From: Synergistaceae bacterium
GTDB taxonomy: Bacteria > Synergistota > Synergistia > Synergistales > Synergistaceae
NCBI GenBank assembly: GCA_031269875.1
Contig: JAISYM010000079.1
Span: forward strand, 1 to 34,760
Length of the DNA: 34,760 bases
Direction: 5' to 3'
The notes beneath the pieces were generated by a model. The model worked only from the letters and a program-made list of their open reading frames with translations, had not been told where the DNA came from and made no database searches. Made by a program: the position numbers and the translations under genes. Shown piece by piece: positions 24,008 through 34,276 of the stretch; the stretch's first letter is position 1; every line of letters starts with the position of its first letter.

Positions 24008-25363
24008 ATGGACAACATAACGGAATCAGACGCACTCGCGCCGCAAGAGGCCGATGCAAACGCAGTGAGTATGGCGGTAGCCGAAACTACAGAACAGAAA
24101 CCAGCTCCTACCCCCCGGATGGATTTCAATAAACTGGCCGCGATGCCGATAATCGAACTTCGTAAGGTCGCTAAGGAACTTGGGGTTCAGAGTCCCACCA
24201 CGCTACGCAAGGATGATCTAATAGTGAGCGCTCTTGGCGCTCAAGCCGCCAATATGGGGTTCCGCTTCGGCGGAGGCACGCTCGAATGTCTGCCGGAGGG
24301 TTACGGTTTCCTTCGTCCTTCGGGACTCCTGCCGAGCAACAATGACATATACGTCTCCGCCTCGCAGATACGCAGATTCGGGCTCAGGAACGGCGACGTG
24401 GTCTGGGGGATGGTTCGCCCTCCAAGGGATCCCGAACACTATGAGGCCATAATAAGAGTTGAGACGGTAAACTTCTCCGACCCTGAGGAGGCTCGCAAGA
24501 GACCGCATTTCGAAGCGCTGGTGCCCATCTTTCCCGACCACAAGATTTTATTGGAGACTGAACAGAAAAGGCTTTCGACCAGGCTCGTCGATCTGTTCGT
24601 TCCCATCGGAAAGGGGCAGAGGGCGCTCATAGTATCGCCTCCGAAGGCAGGCAAGACAACGCTTCTGAAGCACCTCGCGAACGCGATAACGACGAACCAT
24701 CCCGAGATTATAATGATGGTTCTGCTCATAGACGAGCGCCCTGAAGAAGTAACGGACATGAGCAGGTCCGTCGACGGAGAGATCATCGCCTCGACATTTG
24801 ACCGTCCCGCAGAGGAACACATGCGGGTGGCGTCGCTTTCGCTGGAGAAAGCGAAGAGGCTCGTGGAAGTCGGTAAGGACGTCGTCCTGCTTCTGGACTC
24901 GATAACGCGTCTTGCCAGGGCCTCGAACCTTATCGTGCCGCCGTCCGGGCGCACGCTTTCAGGAGGCATGGATCCGGCGGCCCTCTACTTCCCGAAGAAA
25001 TTTTTCGGCGCCGCCAGGAACATCGAAAACGGCGGAAGCCTCACCATAGTCGGAACATCTCTCGTCGAGACAGGAAGCAGGATGGACGACGTTATCTACG
25101 AGGAGTTCAAGGGCACTGGCAACATGGAGATACACCTGTCGAGGAAGATCTCCGAGCAGAGGATTTTCCCGGCCATCGATATCACCCGTTCCGGCACGAG
25201 GCGCGAGGATTTGCTGGTGAATGACGAGGAGCTTCAGCGTCTATGGGGGCTGCGCAGAAAGATAGCCAATATGGACGAGGCGGAAGTGCTCGCGCTCATT
25301 ATAGATAAGCTTAAATCCACGACGTCGAACAAGGAGTTTTTGAGTACGATTAAAATGGGTTAG
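24008..25363 (+). CDS. rho: Transcription termination factor Rho
   Basis: A hexameric RNA-dependent ATPase that terminates transcription. 451 residues. After an acidic, Ala-rich leader (1-40), the Rho_N helical domain (about 43-80; [11 protein letters not shown]), the RNA-binding cold-shock-like domain (about 90-150; [16 protein letters not shown]), and the RecA-type motor with Walker [12 protein letters not shown] (211-221), [12 protein letters not shown], the Walker B/secondary channel [14 protein letters not shown], and [20 protein letters not shown] with the R and Q loops. The 40-residue N-terminal extension is longer than in E. coli Rho. GGGAGG stands 13 nt before ATG 24008, a wide spacing, so the start is probable rather than sure. 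Confidence 0.96.
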   Translation: MDNITESDALAPQEADANAVSMAVAETTEQKPAPTPRMDFNKLAAMPIIELRKVAKELGVQSPTTLRKDDLIVSALGAQAANMGFRFGGGTLECLPEGYGFLRPSGLLPSNNDIYVSASQIRRFGLRNGDVVWGMVRPPRDPEHYEAIIRVETVNFSDPEEARKRPHFEALVPIFPDHKILLETEQKRLSTRLVDLFVPIGKGQRALIVSPPKAGKTTLLKHLANAITTNHPEIIMMVLLIDERPEEVTDMSRSVDGEIIASTFDRPAEEHMRVASLSLEKAKRLVEVGKDVVLLLDSITRLARASNLIVPPSGRTLSGGMDPAALYFPKKFFGAARNIENGGSLTIVGTSLVETGSRMDDVIYEEFKGTGNMEIHLSRKISEQRIFPAIDITRSGTRREDLLVNDEELQRLWGLRRKIANMDEAEVLALIIDKLKSTTSNKEFLSTIKMG

Positions 25364-25417
25364 GTTTTTTCATGATCTTTCTGACAGATGAATAACAGAA
25401 TTGCTGGAGAGTTCCTG

Positions 25418-26716
25418 ATGAATATTAAAAAAAGACCTTTTTTTATTATGTCAATCGTAATAACAGCCCTTCTGACATACAGCTGCGTCAGTCACGCGGC
25501 TAAGTCCTCCGGCGCCTATTGGACGAGTTTTGAATCGGAGGACGGATCAGACGCCGGAGTCTCCTCGGGTTTCATCGCCATAGACGCGATCGACGCGAGA
25601 AAAGAAGACCCGGTCAAGTCCGGGATAGGCCCTTTCCGCGGCAGCGGACCATCATTTGAAGACTCTGACGTTGTCTTTGAAGAGGAGCCGGAAGAACAGG
25701 CGCCCGAACGACATCGGGATGAGTCTCAGTTCTGGAAAGAGATTTCTGTGTCCGCCGGAGAGACGCTCTCCGCTATCTCGGAGAAACACGGCTTGACGAT
25801 AAAGGACATTATGACCGCAAACGAACTGACCGACCAGCACAAGCTCAGGGAGGGGCAGGGCTTGTACATTCCCCTGAGCAGGGACTTCGTCCTCGAGACG
25901 CTTTCGCACGTCCGCGAACTCAAGGAGGAGGCAATCAAAAAAAGGAAATATACCGCGCCGGTCAAGGTTACAAACTATGTGATAATGAACGGCGACACGC
26001 TTTGGAAGATCGCTAACGCGTTCGACCTCGACGTAAACTCTCTCTTCGGCAGCAATAAGATATCCGAAACAGACGTGCTGAAGGTAGGTTCCACGATCAG
26101 GGTACCAAACCAGGATGGGGTATTTGCCGCGGTTAAATCAGGACAGACCGTGAAGAGCCTGGCCGCTGAATACGGAATATTCGAGGAAGCTATCCGGTCG
26201 GCCAATGAACTCTCCGCGGACGCCGTCCTCACCAAGGGGAGAGAGATATTCCTGCCCGGCGTGAAAATAATGGCTTTTGTGGAGACGCAGAAGGGCCGAA
26301 AGGCTGTCGTAAAGGAGAAAGTAGGCGCGGTAAAGGGATTTGGATGGCCGGTGGTCGGCAAGATATCGAGCTCCTTTGGATGGAGAAAGGACCCTGTACG
26401 AGGAGGCAGAGACTTTCACACGGGCCTGGATATCAGAGCCCCGCGCGGCAGGCAGGTCGTCGCGTCATCGGCTGGCAAGGTCGTTCACTCCGGGTGGATG
26501 GGCGGTTACGGCAAGACGGTCGTCATCCAGCATCCCGGAGGCGTCACGACGCTGTACGGCCACTGCAGCAAACTGCTCGTCAAGGCAGGGACGAATGTCC
26601 GCAGGGGTGAGCGGATCGCTCTTGTGGGAAGCACTGGCAGATCAACGGGAAACCATGTACACTTCGAAGTGCGTAAGGGCGGTTCTCCGACGAACCCTCT
26701 TAAGGTACTCCGCTAA
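25418..26716 (+). CDS. LysM-domain M23 peptidoglycan endopeptidase
   Basis: 432 residues, exported (basic KK at 4-5, hydrophobic 8-20). A Cys at 23 in LTYSC could be a lipobox but the -3 position is Thr, so lipidation is uncertain. An acidic linker (80-105) precedes three LysM repeats: about 108-152 (SAGETLSAISEKHGLTIKDI), 186-230 (NGDTLWKIANAFDLDVNSLF) and 235-280. The M23 domain starts near 310 (GWPVVGKISSSFGWRKDP) with zinc ligands H334 and D338 in FHTGLD and H415 in NHVHFE, plus H382 and H413, all present, so it should cut peptide crosslinks. NlpD/EnvC-type proteins that activate cell-wall amidases lack some of these ligands. The start ATG 25418 follows GGAGAG at 6 nt. Confidence 0.9.
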   Translation: MNIKKRPFFIMSIVITALLTYSCVSHAAKSSGAYWTSFESEDGSDAGVSSGFIAIDAIDARKEDPVKSGIGPFRGSGPSFEDSDVVFEEEPEEQAPERHRDESQFWKEISVSAGETLSAISEKHGLTIKDIMTANELTDQHKLREGQGLYIPLSRDFVLETLSHVRELKEEAIKKRKYTAPVKVTNYVIMNGDTLWKIANAFDLDVNSLFGSNKISETDVLKVGSTIRVPNQDGVFAAVKSGQTVKSLAAEYGIFEEAIRSANELSADAVLTKGREIFLPGVKIMAFVETQKGRKAVVKEKVGAVKGFGWPVVGKISSSFGWRKDPVRGGRDFHTGLDIRAPRGRQVVASSAGKVVHSGWMGGYGKTVVIQHPGGVTTLYGHCSKLLVKAGTNVRRGERIALVGSTGRSTGNHVHFEVRKGGSPTNPLKVLR

Positions 26717-26735
26717 TAAGATTGGAGGTCTTTGA

Positions 26736-28346
<1,611 letters not shown>

Positions 28347-28438
28347 TAATATTAGGAGAGCGGGCCGTCGTACTGTTTATGAACCGGACGGCGCGGTCCC
28401 TTTTACCCTGATAATGATTGAGGAGGAATACTCAAACT

Positions 28439-29461
28439 ATGAAGCGCTTTGCGATCATCTCTGCCGCCGTATTTTTCTTGGTTTTCGCGACATTTTCCGG
28501 GCGGTCATTCGCCGCGGATGATAATAACGATCCTGAAAGGCTTCCGCTGCAGGGCCTGGAAAAGGTGGAGAGCATCGTTTACGGCTCGCCCGGCACTGGC
28601 GGGCTGCTCCTTCGCCTTTCAAAAGTAGAGCGCGATCTTTTCGGGATGGAACTGCCCGGCAGTCTCACGGAGAGGCAGACGGCGCTCGAGAACTTTGTCG
28701 AAAAGGGGAATTCCGGCCAGCCCTCGCTCCTTTTCAAGACCGCCATCGCGGAGTGGGTCACCCTTAAAAGGGTTAATTCGGCGATGTCACTGATCGATAG
28801 GGTGAATACGCTCGAACAGACGCTTGAAGGCGAACCGCAGATTGGCGCGCTGTCGGCCAGAGTCGAGAGGCTCATTTCAAAGCTCATGCCAAACGGTGTA
28901 AGCGCTGTTTCGGTGAGCGTGCCCGCCAATACCGTCATGAAAACTAAATTTATAAACACGCTGACTGTCCGTAACGTAAAAAAAGGCGACTCGGTCGCGC
29001 TTGAAATCACGGAGGATTGCGTAATAGGCGGTTCGCTCGCGGCGGCAAGAGGCAACAGGCTATTCGCGGAGGTCACGAAAGTGCGGATGCCTCGGAGTTT
29101 CGGACGCCCCTCCGAGATAGAGGTCGGGTTTAAGAATATTGAATTTATCGACGGATCGACAGCGGAAGTCTTTATAGGCCCGGAGTCGAAAAAAGCTATG
29201 GAGGTCGACTCCGCGACGATAGGCGCTGCCGGCGCGAGCGTGGCGGGGGCCGTCCTTCTCGGGCCGGTCGGACTAGCGGGCGGTTTCCTCGTCCGGGGGA
29301 GCGATAAGCAGATCAAGGAAGGTACTTTGGTTTTCGTGGAAACTTCCGCGGCTTCGAGCATTATGGGGTATCAAATCCCGGCGCTCGTCCTTCCGGAAGT
29401 TGTGGACTCCACGTCGTCTTCTCCGTCCGGAGTAGAGCCCGGCGTAGATGTCTTCGAATAA
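28439..29461 (+). CDS. Uncharacterised exported protein upstream of lptC/lptD
   Basis: 340 residues with a signal peptide (1-26, ending SFAAD). A charged helical part (about 35-150; LPLQGLEKVESIVYG, NSAMSLIDRVNTLEQTLEG) is followed by a beta domain (about 161-248) with SVPANTVMKTKFINTLTVR, EDCVIGGSLAAARGNRLFAEV, PRSFGRPSEIEVGFKNIEF and DGSTAEVFIG. That pattern ('VxxGxxVPKGT ... GRPGxIxIxFxxI') recurs in many bacterial exported proteins of unknown role. A glycine- and alanine-rich hydrophobic stretch lies at about 262-286, then a Ser/Pro-rich tail. ATG 28439 follows GAGGAGGAA at about 10 nt. It overlaps the next gene by 14 bases. Confidence 0.75.
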   Translation: MKRFAIISAAVFFLVFATFSGRSFAADDNNDPERLPLQGLEKVESIVYGSPGTGGLLLRLSKVERDLFGMELPGSLTERQTALENFVEKGNSGQPSLLFKTAIAEWVTLKRVNSAMSLIDRVNTLEQTLEGEPQIGALSARVERLISKLMPNGVSAVSVSVPANTVMKTKFINTLTVRNVKKGDSVALEITEDCVIGGSLAAARGNRLFAEVTKVRMPRSFGRPSEIEVGFKNIEFIDGSTAEVFIGPESKKAMEVDSATIGAAGASVAGAVLLGPVGLAGGFLVRGSDKQIKEGTLVFVETSAASSIMGYQIPALVLPEVVDSTSSSPSGVEPGVDVFE

Positions 29462-30632
29462 GACTCGATTTACGGTTAACCGCCGCGCGCTCCTGGCGGT
29501 CATTGCCGCGCTGGCGCTCTTTGCCCTTCCGGCCGCGGCTGACGACAGGAGCGACGCTTTGGCGTTGCTCGACCAGCGAACCGCAATCCGCTGGGGAGAC
29601 GACAACCTGACGTGGGTGGTTCACTATACCGACAGATTTGTAGATTTATGGGTGAAATCCGAGGCGGCTCGGCAAAGGATGACCGCCGCGCAGGAAGACG
29701 CTTACCGAAAATCATTTACGGATGAACTTAGGACGAACGCCGCCACCGCCATACTGCTTTCCGTTCACGCGTTCGGTCAGGAGCCTCTCTCTTTGGCGCC
29801 TCTTTCGAAGAATATCGCGCTCCTTGACGCGTCAGGCAAGCGGATAAGCCCGATAGCTTTTGAAAAGAAACTCGACGGCCCTCTGTCAGGCCTCATGCAG
29901 GGGCTGGTGTTCTTCCCAAAACAGGAGAGCGGCGACTTCAAGATTGCGGTCAAGGGATTGACGAGGGAAGGAGAGACCGTTTTCTCTTTTTCGGGTCAAA
30001 ACGCGCCGCAGGCCATTGCGACGGCTGTTCAGGGCCGGACAAGCCAGCCAAGCCAGCTAAGCCAGCAAAAACCTCCGGTGCCGCAGACAAAGGAGACCAT
30101 CGTTAAAATTCCGACCGCGAAGCCAGCCGCGCCAATAACGCCGCAGCCGCCGAACTCGCCAAAAAATCCGGAACCTCCCGAGCGGGCAAAATCCGCCGAG
30201 CCGGCACCTGAGATATTTCCGCCCGCTGCCCCCAACGTGCCGGCGGCGCCCGAATTGGCGCCTCCGGTGATTTTGTACCCGTCTGATGATGAAAAGATCC
30301 AAGAGCCGCAGCAAACGCAGACGCGCTCAACGTCAAACGCGGCCCGCGCGGAGGCGCTAGACTCGTATCTCCGGGCCTGGATAAACGGGGACGTCGACAG
30401 GATGTACTCTCTCTTGTCGTCAGAATCTCAGGGCAGGATATCGCGCGAGCTTTTCACGCGGGAGATCCTGTCCGACGGTTTTCGCAAAGGGCTCAAGGAG
30501 GGCTACAAGGTCAACTGGCAGGGGGATTCGGCGCAGGTAACGGTCTCCAGACGGCTGCTCTTTATGAAGACGCTTGACAGCAAGCGGATTAATTTCGTGG
30601 AGGAAAACGGTTTAAATCGTGTATCGTGGTAA
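29448..30632 (+). CDS. Uncharacterised exported protein with Pro-rich linker and NTF2-like C-terminus
   Basis: 394 residues with a signal peptide or anchor (about 12-32, AADDRSD after it). An N-terminal domain (35-185) includes DNLTWVVHYTDRFVDLWV and ALLDASGKRISP. A linker at about 195-281 is rich in Pro, Ala and Gln (SQPSQLSQQKPPVPQ; APITPQPPNSPKNPEPPE) and could span the periplasm. The last 95 residues (ALDSYLRAWINGDVDRMYSLL ... VNWQGDSAQVTVSRRLLF) have the helix-then-sheet plan of NTF2-like/DUF4878 domains. Function is unknown. ATG 29448 overlaps the upstream stop; its own stop overlaps the lptC start by 14 bases. Confidence 0.75.
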   Translation: MSSNKTRFTVNRRALLAVIAALALFALPAAADDRSDALALLDQRTAIRWGDDNLTWVVHYTDRFVDLWVKSEAARQRMTAAQEDAYRKSFTDELRTNAATAILLSVHAFGQEPLSLAPLSKNIALLDASGKRISPIAFEKKLDGPLSGLMQGLVFFPKQESGDFKIAVKGLTREGETVFSFSGQNAPQAIATAVQGRTSQPSQLSQQKPPVPQTKETIVKIPTAKPAAPITPQPPNSPKNPEPPERAKSAEPAPEIFPPAAPNVPAAPELAPPVILYPSDDEKIQEPQQTQTRSTSNAARAEALDSYLRAWINGDVDRMYSLLSSESQGRISRELFTREILSDGFRKGLKEGYKVNWQGDSAQVTVSRRLLFMKTLDSKRINFVEENGLNRVSW

Positions 30633-31152
30633 AATCAAACTGCTCTTGGCAATCGCCGCGATCCTTGCGCTCGCGTTTTACATAAGGCGCGATATGAACC
30701 TCACGCCGGACTTCACTCTCGGGGACTTGCCGGACGTGTCCGTGGAAAACCTGGATTTCAGGCGGAGGATCCGAAGCAGGGACTGGCATCTTCGCGCGAA
30801 AAGGGCGGAACATGACTCTGGCGTGATAAGGGCTTTCGAAATGGAGATAGACGTGAGCGAAGCGGATTCCGACGGACTGATGTCTCTGCGCGCGTCAAAC
30901 GGCGAGTTCTCAGAGGCGGATTACTTTCTGGAGGTAAGGTCGCTCGACGGCGTTCTCTTTCGGGACGGCAGGAGCATGGACGTTCTGGCGCCTCAAGCGA
31001 GCTACGAGAGATCGCCCGATGTTTGGTTGTTTAACCGCGGCATAGAGCTTTGGGATGAAAAAACATATATCAAGGGCGGGATGGCGGCCATAGCCAGCGA
31101 CGGTGTCTTTGTCCTTTGGAAAGGGGCTTATGTCTCTTGGGCTGTAGAATGA
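30619..31152 (+). CDS. lptC: LptC-type LPS export protein
   Basis: 177 residues. A single N-terminal membrane helix (about 5-22) anchors a periplasmic OstA-like beta-jellyroll: LDFRRRIRSRDWHLRAKRAEHD, DGLMSLRASNGEFSEADYFLEV and VLAPQASYERSPDVWLFNRG are the repeated strands of the LptC/LptA fold. LptC receives LPS from the inner-membrane LptBFG complex and passes it along. The start GTG 30619 overlaps the upstream gene; the stop overlaps lptD as ATGA. LptC is poorly conserved, so the family call rests on the fold-like pattern, membrane helix, size and position next to lptD. Confidence 0.8.
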   Translation: MYRGKIKLLLAIAAILALAFYIRRDMNLTPDFTLGDLPDVSVENLDFRRRIRSRDWHLRAKRAEHDSGVIRAFEMEIDVSEADSDGLMSLRASNGEFSEADYFLEVRSLDGVLFRDGRSMDVLAPQASYERSPDVWLFNRGIELWDEKTYIKGGMAAIASDGVFVLWKGAYVSWAVE

Positions 31153-32840
31153 ATGGATCGCGTACTTATGCGCTCACAGTTGCAATAACGCTTGTTTTTT
31201 TACTTTTTGCCCCTGAAATCGCCGCTTCGGCCGAGATTAAGCTGGATGCGGACAGGATATCGTTCGAGGAGACCAGCGGTGTCGCGATTGCCGAGGGAGA
31301 CGTCAAGATTTCAAATGAGGAGATAACAGTCCTCGCCCCATACATGGAATACGACAGCTCAACAGAGAGCGTGAGGGCGGCATCGACCGCCGAGGGCGGC
31401 GTCACGCTCATGTCCGCCGGTACGAGGATAAACGGGGAGAAGCTCGACTACAATCTCTCTACCCGCAGGGGAATCTTTACGAAGCCGAACGGCAGGGTCG
31501 AGGCGTTCTTTGTGAAGGGCGCGTCCATCGAGGTCATGCCTCTCTCCGACGTGACCCGCTATTCGCCGAAGGGCGGGGCCAGCGCCGAGGAACAGGCGGC
31601 CAAGTGGAGCGGCGCCGTCATCACGACCTGCAACTATCCGCACCCGCACTATAGGTTAGAGGCAAAGGAGCTCTCGGTAATCCCAAACAGGAGGATCGTA
31701 ATAAGGAAACCTAAAGTTTACCTTGGAGAGACGCTGATATTTACATACCCCTTTGACTTTGTCTCGAATATTGGAGCGAAATCCCGTTTCAACAAACGTT
31801 CCATTTTCCCTAAGATTGGGTACGAGTCCGACAAGGGCGTCGGAATAGGCCTATCAGGGCCGTTTGTCTGGGATACCGGCGAACTCGGCCTCGAAGCGAT
31901 ATGGTGGAGCCAGAACATCTGGGAGGGCGGCGCTCTTCTGCAGCAGGAGGTGCTGCCCGGCGTGACCGCCTTTGGAAACCTCGCCAGAACGCATGACAAG
32001 GACAGGGATGAAACGCTCTGGCGCTCTAAGTGGGGATTTTGGTATGACGGCGACTGGCAGTTCGAGGCCGCATGGTCCGAGAGGGAGCTTGTGACGGTTG
32101 AGAAGTCCGCCGGCAGAGATTCGCGGTACGTGGTCTGGAGGAAGCCGGAGCTGAACATCGTCAGCCCCTGGATCGACGATCGCGCCGCGTCCGGCAGGTA
32201 CCGCCTGATGGGAAGCTGGGGCAAATATGAGGACGCTAGTTCCGGCGGCGGACAGCCCTCGATCGAGAGATACGGCGCTGGGGTTCAGATTGAGGGTTCA
32301 TTCGGGAACCAGTCTAAAAATTTCGAGCCCTTTTATAACGCTATTTACTGGTATTACAACTACGGCAGCTCAGAGTCGACAGAATCCGGCACGCAGCAAA
32401 TCGCGAACGCGATGCTCGGCGCCAAATGGAAGCTCGGAGACTTTGACATGGAGAGCGCTTACCTCAGGCGATGGGTATGGGGCCAGTCACCGATGCTCTG
32501 GGATAGCTACGAGCCGAGGGAAGATGTCTATCAGCAAATCGGCGTTACGATCCCCACCGGCTCGCCGGATTTTTGGTGGCGTCTCGCTCTCCGGGGCGCG
32601 TACAGCCTAAAGGACGACACGATGGCAGAAATGCTCTACAAGGTTCTCTACAACCAGCACTGCCTGCAGTGGGAGGTTATCTACCGGGATGACATGAGCG
32701 GAGACGATAATTGGGTAGGGCTCAAGCTGACCATCAACGCTTATCCTGATTCGAGCGTTCATCTGGTGGGTAGTGACCCATTCGAGCCCTCCACCGCTTC
32801 GGACAAGTTCGTTCCCGATTTTATAAAACGGCGGCCATAG
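31149..32840 (+). CDS. lptD: LPS-assembly outer-membrane protein LptD (short form)
   Basis: 563 residues with a signal peptide (1-27, IAASAEI). Residues about 29-130 are an OstA/LptA-like domain (IKLDADRISFEETSGVAIAEGDVKI). From about 150 the sequence matches LptD: ITTCNYPHPHYRLEAKEL with conserved C161, VYLGETLIFTYPFDF and FPKIGYESDKGVGIG, then aromatic-rich beta-strands to the end. LptD inserts LPS into the outer leaflet. It is short against the usual 750-800 residues, which would mean fewer barrel strands or shorter loops, and only one Cys is obvious in the N-terminal part. It indicates an outer membrane. No lptA gene is beside it. Confidence 0.85.
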   Translation: MNGSRTYALTVAITLVFLLFAPEIAASAEIKLDADRISFEETSGVAIAEGDVKISNEEITVLAPYMEYDSSTESVRAASTAEGGVTLMSAGTRINGEKLDYNLSTRRGIFTKPNGRVEAFFVKGASIEVMPLSDVTRYSPKGGASAEEQAAKWSGAVITTCNYPHPHYRLEAKELSVIPNRRIVIRKPKVYLGETLIFTYPFDFVSNIGAKSRFNKRSIFPKIGYESDKGVGIGLSGPFVWDTGELGLEAIWWSQNIWEGGALLQQEVLPGVTAFGNLARTHDKDRDETLWRSKWGFWYDGDWQFEAAWSERELVTVEKSAGRDSRYVVWRKPELNIVSPWIDDRAASGRYRLMGSWGKYEDASSGGGQPSIERYGAGVQIEGSFGNQSKNFEPFYNAIYWYYNYGSSESTESGTQQIANAMLGAKWKLGDFDMESAYLRRWVWGQSPMLWDSYEPREDVYQQIGVTIPTGSPDFWWRLALRGAYSLKDDTMAEMLYKVLYNQHCLQWEVIYRDDMSGDDNWVGLKLTINAYPDSSVHLVGSDPFEPSTASDKFVPDFIKRRP

Positions 32841-32842
32841 CG

Positions 32843-33766
32843 TTGGCGGCGGAATTTAAAAAAACGCGGGGCATAGTATTCGACTTCAAACGCTATGCCC
32901 TTCACGACGGCCCTGGAATACGCGCCTCCGTCCATTTCAAGGGCTGTCCTCTTGCGTGTCTCTGGTGTCATAACCCGGAGAGCCAGATATTTGAACCGCG
33001 CCCGTTATTTCGCCCGGAACGCTGCATCGGATGCGGCGCTTGCGTTGGGGCTTGTCCCAAGGGAGCCGTGAGGGCCTCGGAAGCCGGGCTTCTTACGGAC
33101 GAGACGCTCTGTGCGGGGCTGGGAAGGTGCGCCGACGCCTGCCCTTCCGGAGCGAGGGAGATGTGCGGAAAAAGTGTCGGCGTCGATGAAGTGACGCATC
33201 AGATTTTAAAGGAGAGGCTTTTCTTCGAGCAGTCGGGAGGCGGTGTGACGCTGACCGGGGGAGAACCGTTAAGCCAGCCGGAATTTGCCATAGCCATTCT
33301 TCGCGAGTGCAAAAAATATGAGTTGCACACAACGCTCGACACAAGCGGATTCGCGAGTCCTTCCGTAATTATGGAGACGATTCCCCATACGGATCTCTTC
33401 CTCTACGACATAAAGATTATGAATCCAGACAGGCACCGCGAATTTACCGGCGTGGACAACGAGATCATCCTCTCTAACCTCTCAAAGCTGGCAAGCGCCG
33501 GCGCGGAGATTTGGGCTCGAATGCCCTTCATCCCAGGGATAAACACCGACCTCGAAAACCTCAACGCCGCCGGAAAATTTATTTCCGGCCTTAACGCCGT
33601 TCGTCAATTGAACATTTTGCCGTACCACAGCGCAGCGGAGGACAAGCACAATCGCTGGGGCATTAAATTCGGCTTGAAGGGCCTGCGCCCGCCGACCGAA
33701 CAATCGCTCAGGAGCGCCGCGAAGATCATCGAGAGCTTCGGCGTAAAGGTCTTGATCGGCGGGTAA
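32843..33766 (+). CDS. Glycyl-radical enzyme activating protein (radical SAM)
   Basis: 307 residues, TTG start two bases after the lptD stop with no strong ribosome binding site. Uses SAM and a 4Fe-4S cluster to put a glycyl radical on a partner enzyme under anaerobic conditions. HDGPGIRASVHFKGCP leads to the radical-SAM motif C35-x3-C39-x2-C42; a ferredoxin-like insert has C61, C64, C67, C71 (CIGCGACVGAC). The second cluster site reads CAGLGRCADACP (C90, C96, C100): the usual second Cys is Leu93, with C108 nearby. TGGEPLSQPEF (138-148) is the SAM-binding GGE motif. No glycyl-radical enzyme gene is next to it, so the substrate is unknown. Confidence 0.9.
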   Translation: MAAEFKKTRGIVFDFKRYALHDGPGIRASVHFKGCPLACLWCHNPESQIFEPRPLFRPERCIGCGACVGACPKGAVRASEAGLLTDETLCAGLGRCADACPSGAREMCGKSVGVDEVTHQILKERLFFEQSGGGVTLTGGEPLSQPEFAIAILRECKKYELHTTLDTSGFASPSVIMETIPHTDLFLYDIKIMNPDRHREFTGVDNEIILSNLSKLASAGAEIWARMPFIPGINTDLENLNAAGKFISGLNAVRQLNILPYHSAAEDKHNRWGIKFGLKGLRPPTEQSLRSAAKIIESFGVKVLIGG

Positions 33767-33873
33767 CCGTGGGCGCCGACGCGCGAAAAATAGTCTTATT
33801 CCATTTCTATTTCATCAAGGCATTAATTATCCAAGGCCATGAGGTAATGGAGCGTGTAATCTCCGGAGAGTAG

Positions 33874-33892
33874 GGGCGGCAATCTGCCGCCC
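33874..33892. repeat. Short perfect palindrome (REP-like)
   Basis: GGGCGGCA-ATC-TGCCGCCC is a perfect 8-bp stem with a 3-base loop, preceded by GTAG. No T-run follows, so it is a poor intrinsic terminator. It looks like one of the dispersed GC palindromes common between bacterial genes; only one copy lies in this window. Confidence 0.45.
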
Positions 33893-33907
33893 GAATCCGT
33901 ATGATTT

Positions 33908-33947
33908 CGTTTCTAAATCAGATGAACTTCGATGCGGTTTAGAAACG
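33908..33947. repeat. Inverted repeat CGTTTCTAAA ... TTTAGAAACG
   Basis: Two perfect 10-base arms (33908-33917 and 33938-33947) enclose 20 bases. It abuts the left side of the decayed IS sequence and may mark an insertion or deletion junction, or be an independent repeat. No stem-terminator features. Confidence 0.5.
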
Positions 33948-33948
33948 G

Positions 33949-34248
33949 AATTACACCGCGTTCATCACGGACGTTTTTGCCAGGACGATAGTGGGTTATA
34001 ACGTATCCATGCGGCTGGACAGGAATATGGCTGCCTCAGCGTTCAAGATGGCGCTTCACATGAGGGCGCGTTCCGGGCGTGAATACATCGCCTATGAGAG
34101 TCTGAATCTAAGGACGGTTGAGTGGGTGTATTGGTACAACAATTCCCGAATCAGTGAGAGTAATGGATACAAAACCCCATAGCAGGTTGAGGAGATATGG
34201 TATAGTACCGATATGGATATCAGGAAGTACTCAAAAACAGAGCCCTAA
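33949..34248 (+). pseudogene. IS3-family transposase (OrfB) remnant
   Basis: The frame from AAT 33949 reads NYTAFITDVFARTIVGYNVS, matching the start of the IS3-family integrase core ('YVAFVxDVFSRxIVGW'), and later TVEWVYWYNNSRISESNGYKTP, matching the conserved 'LEWVDWFNNRRLxExxGxxxP' near the C-terminus. Between them about 60-80 residues that would carry the second Asp and the Glu of the DDE triad are missing, the N-terminal half and OrfA are absent, and a TAG at 34180-34182 interrupts the frame before QVEEIWYS and a final TAA at 34246. The gene is dead. Confidence 0.85.
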
Positions 34249-34250
34249 AA

Positions 34251-34276
34251 CTCTACACAAAACCCGGGGCGGTTCA
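34251..34276 (+). mobile_element. Probable right terminal inverted repeat of the dead IS3 element
   Basis: Read on the minus strand this end is TGAACCGCCCCGGGTTTTGT, which resembles the terminal repeats of the IS51/IS407-type IS3 elements as I remember them. It lies 3 bases after the transposase stop, as expected for a right end. The left partner is not present in the window. Confidence 0.55.

Noticed and set aside
28347-28438. Intrinsic terminator after pyrG
   Set aside because: GCCGTC/GACGGC can pair but the loop is long and the following CCCTTTT is separated by unpaired bases; too weak to list.
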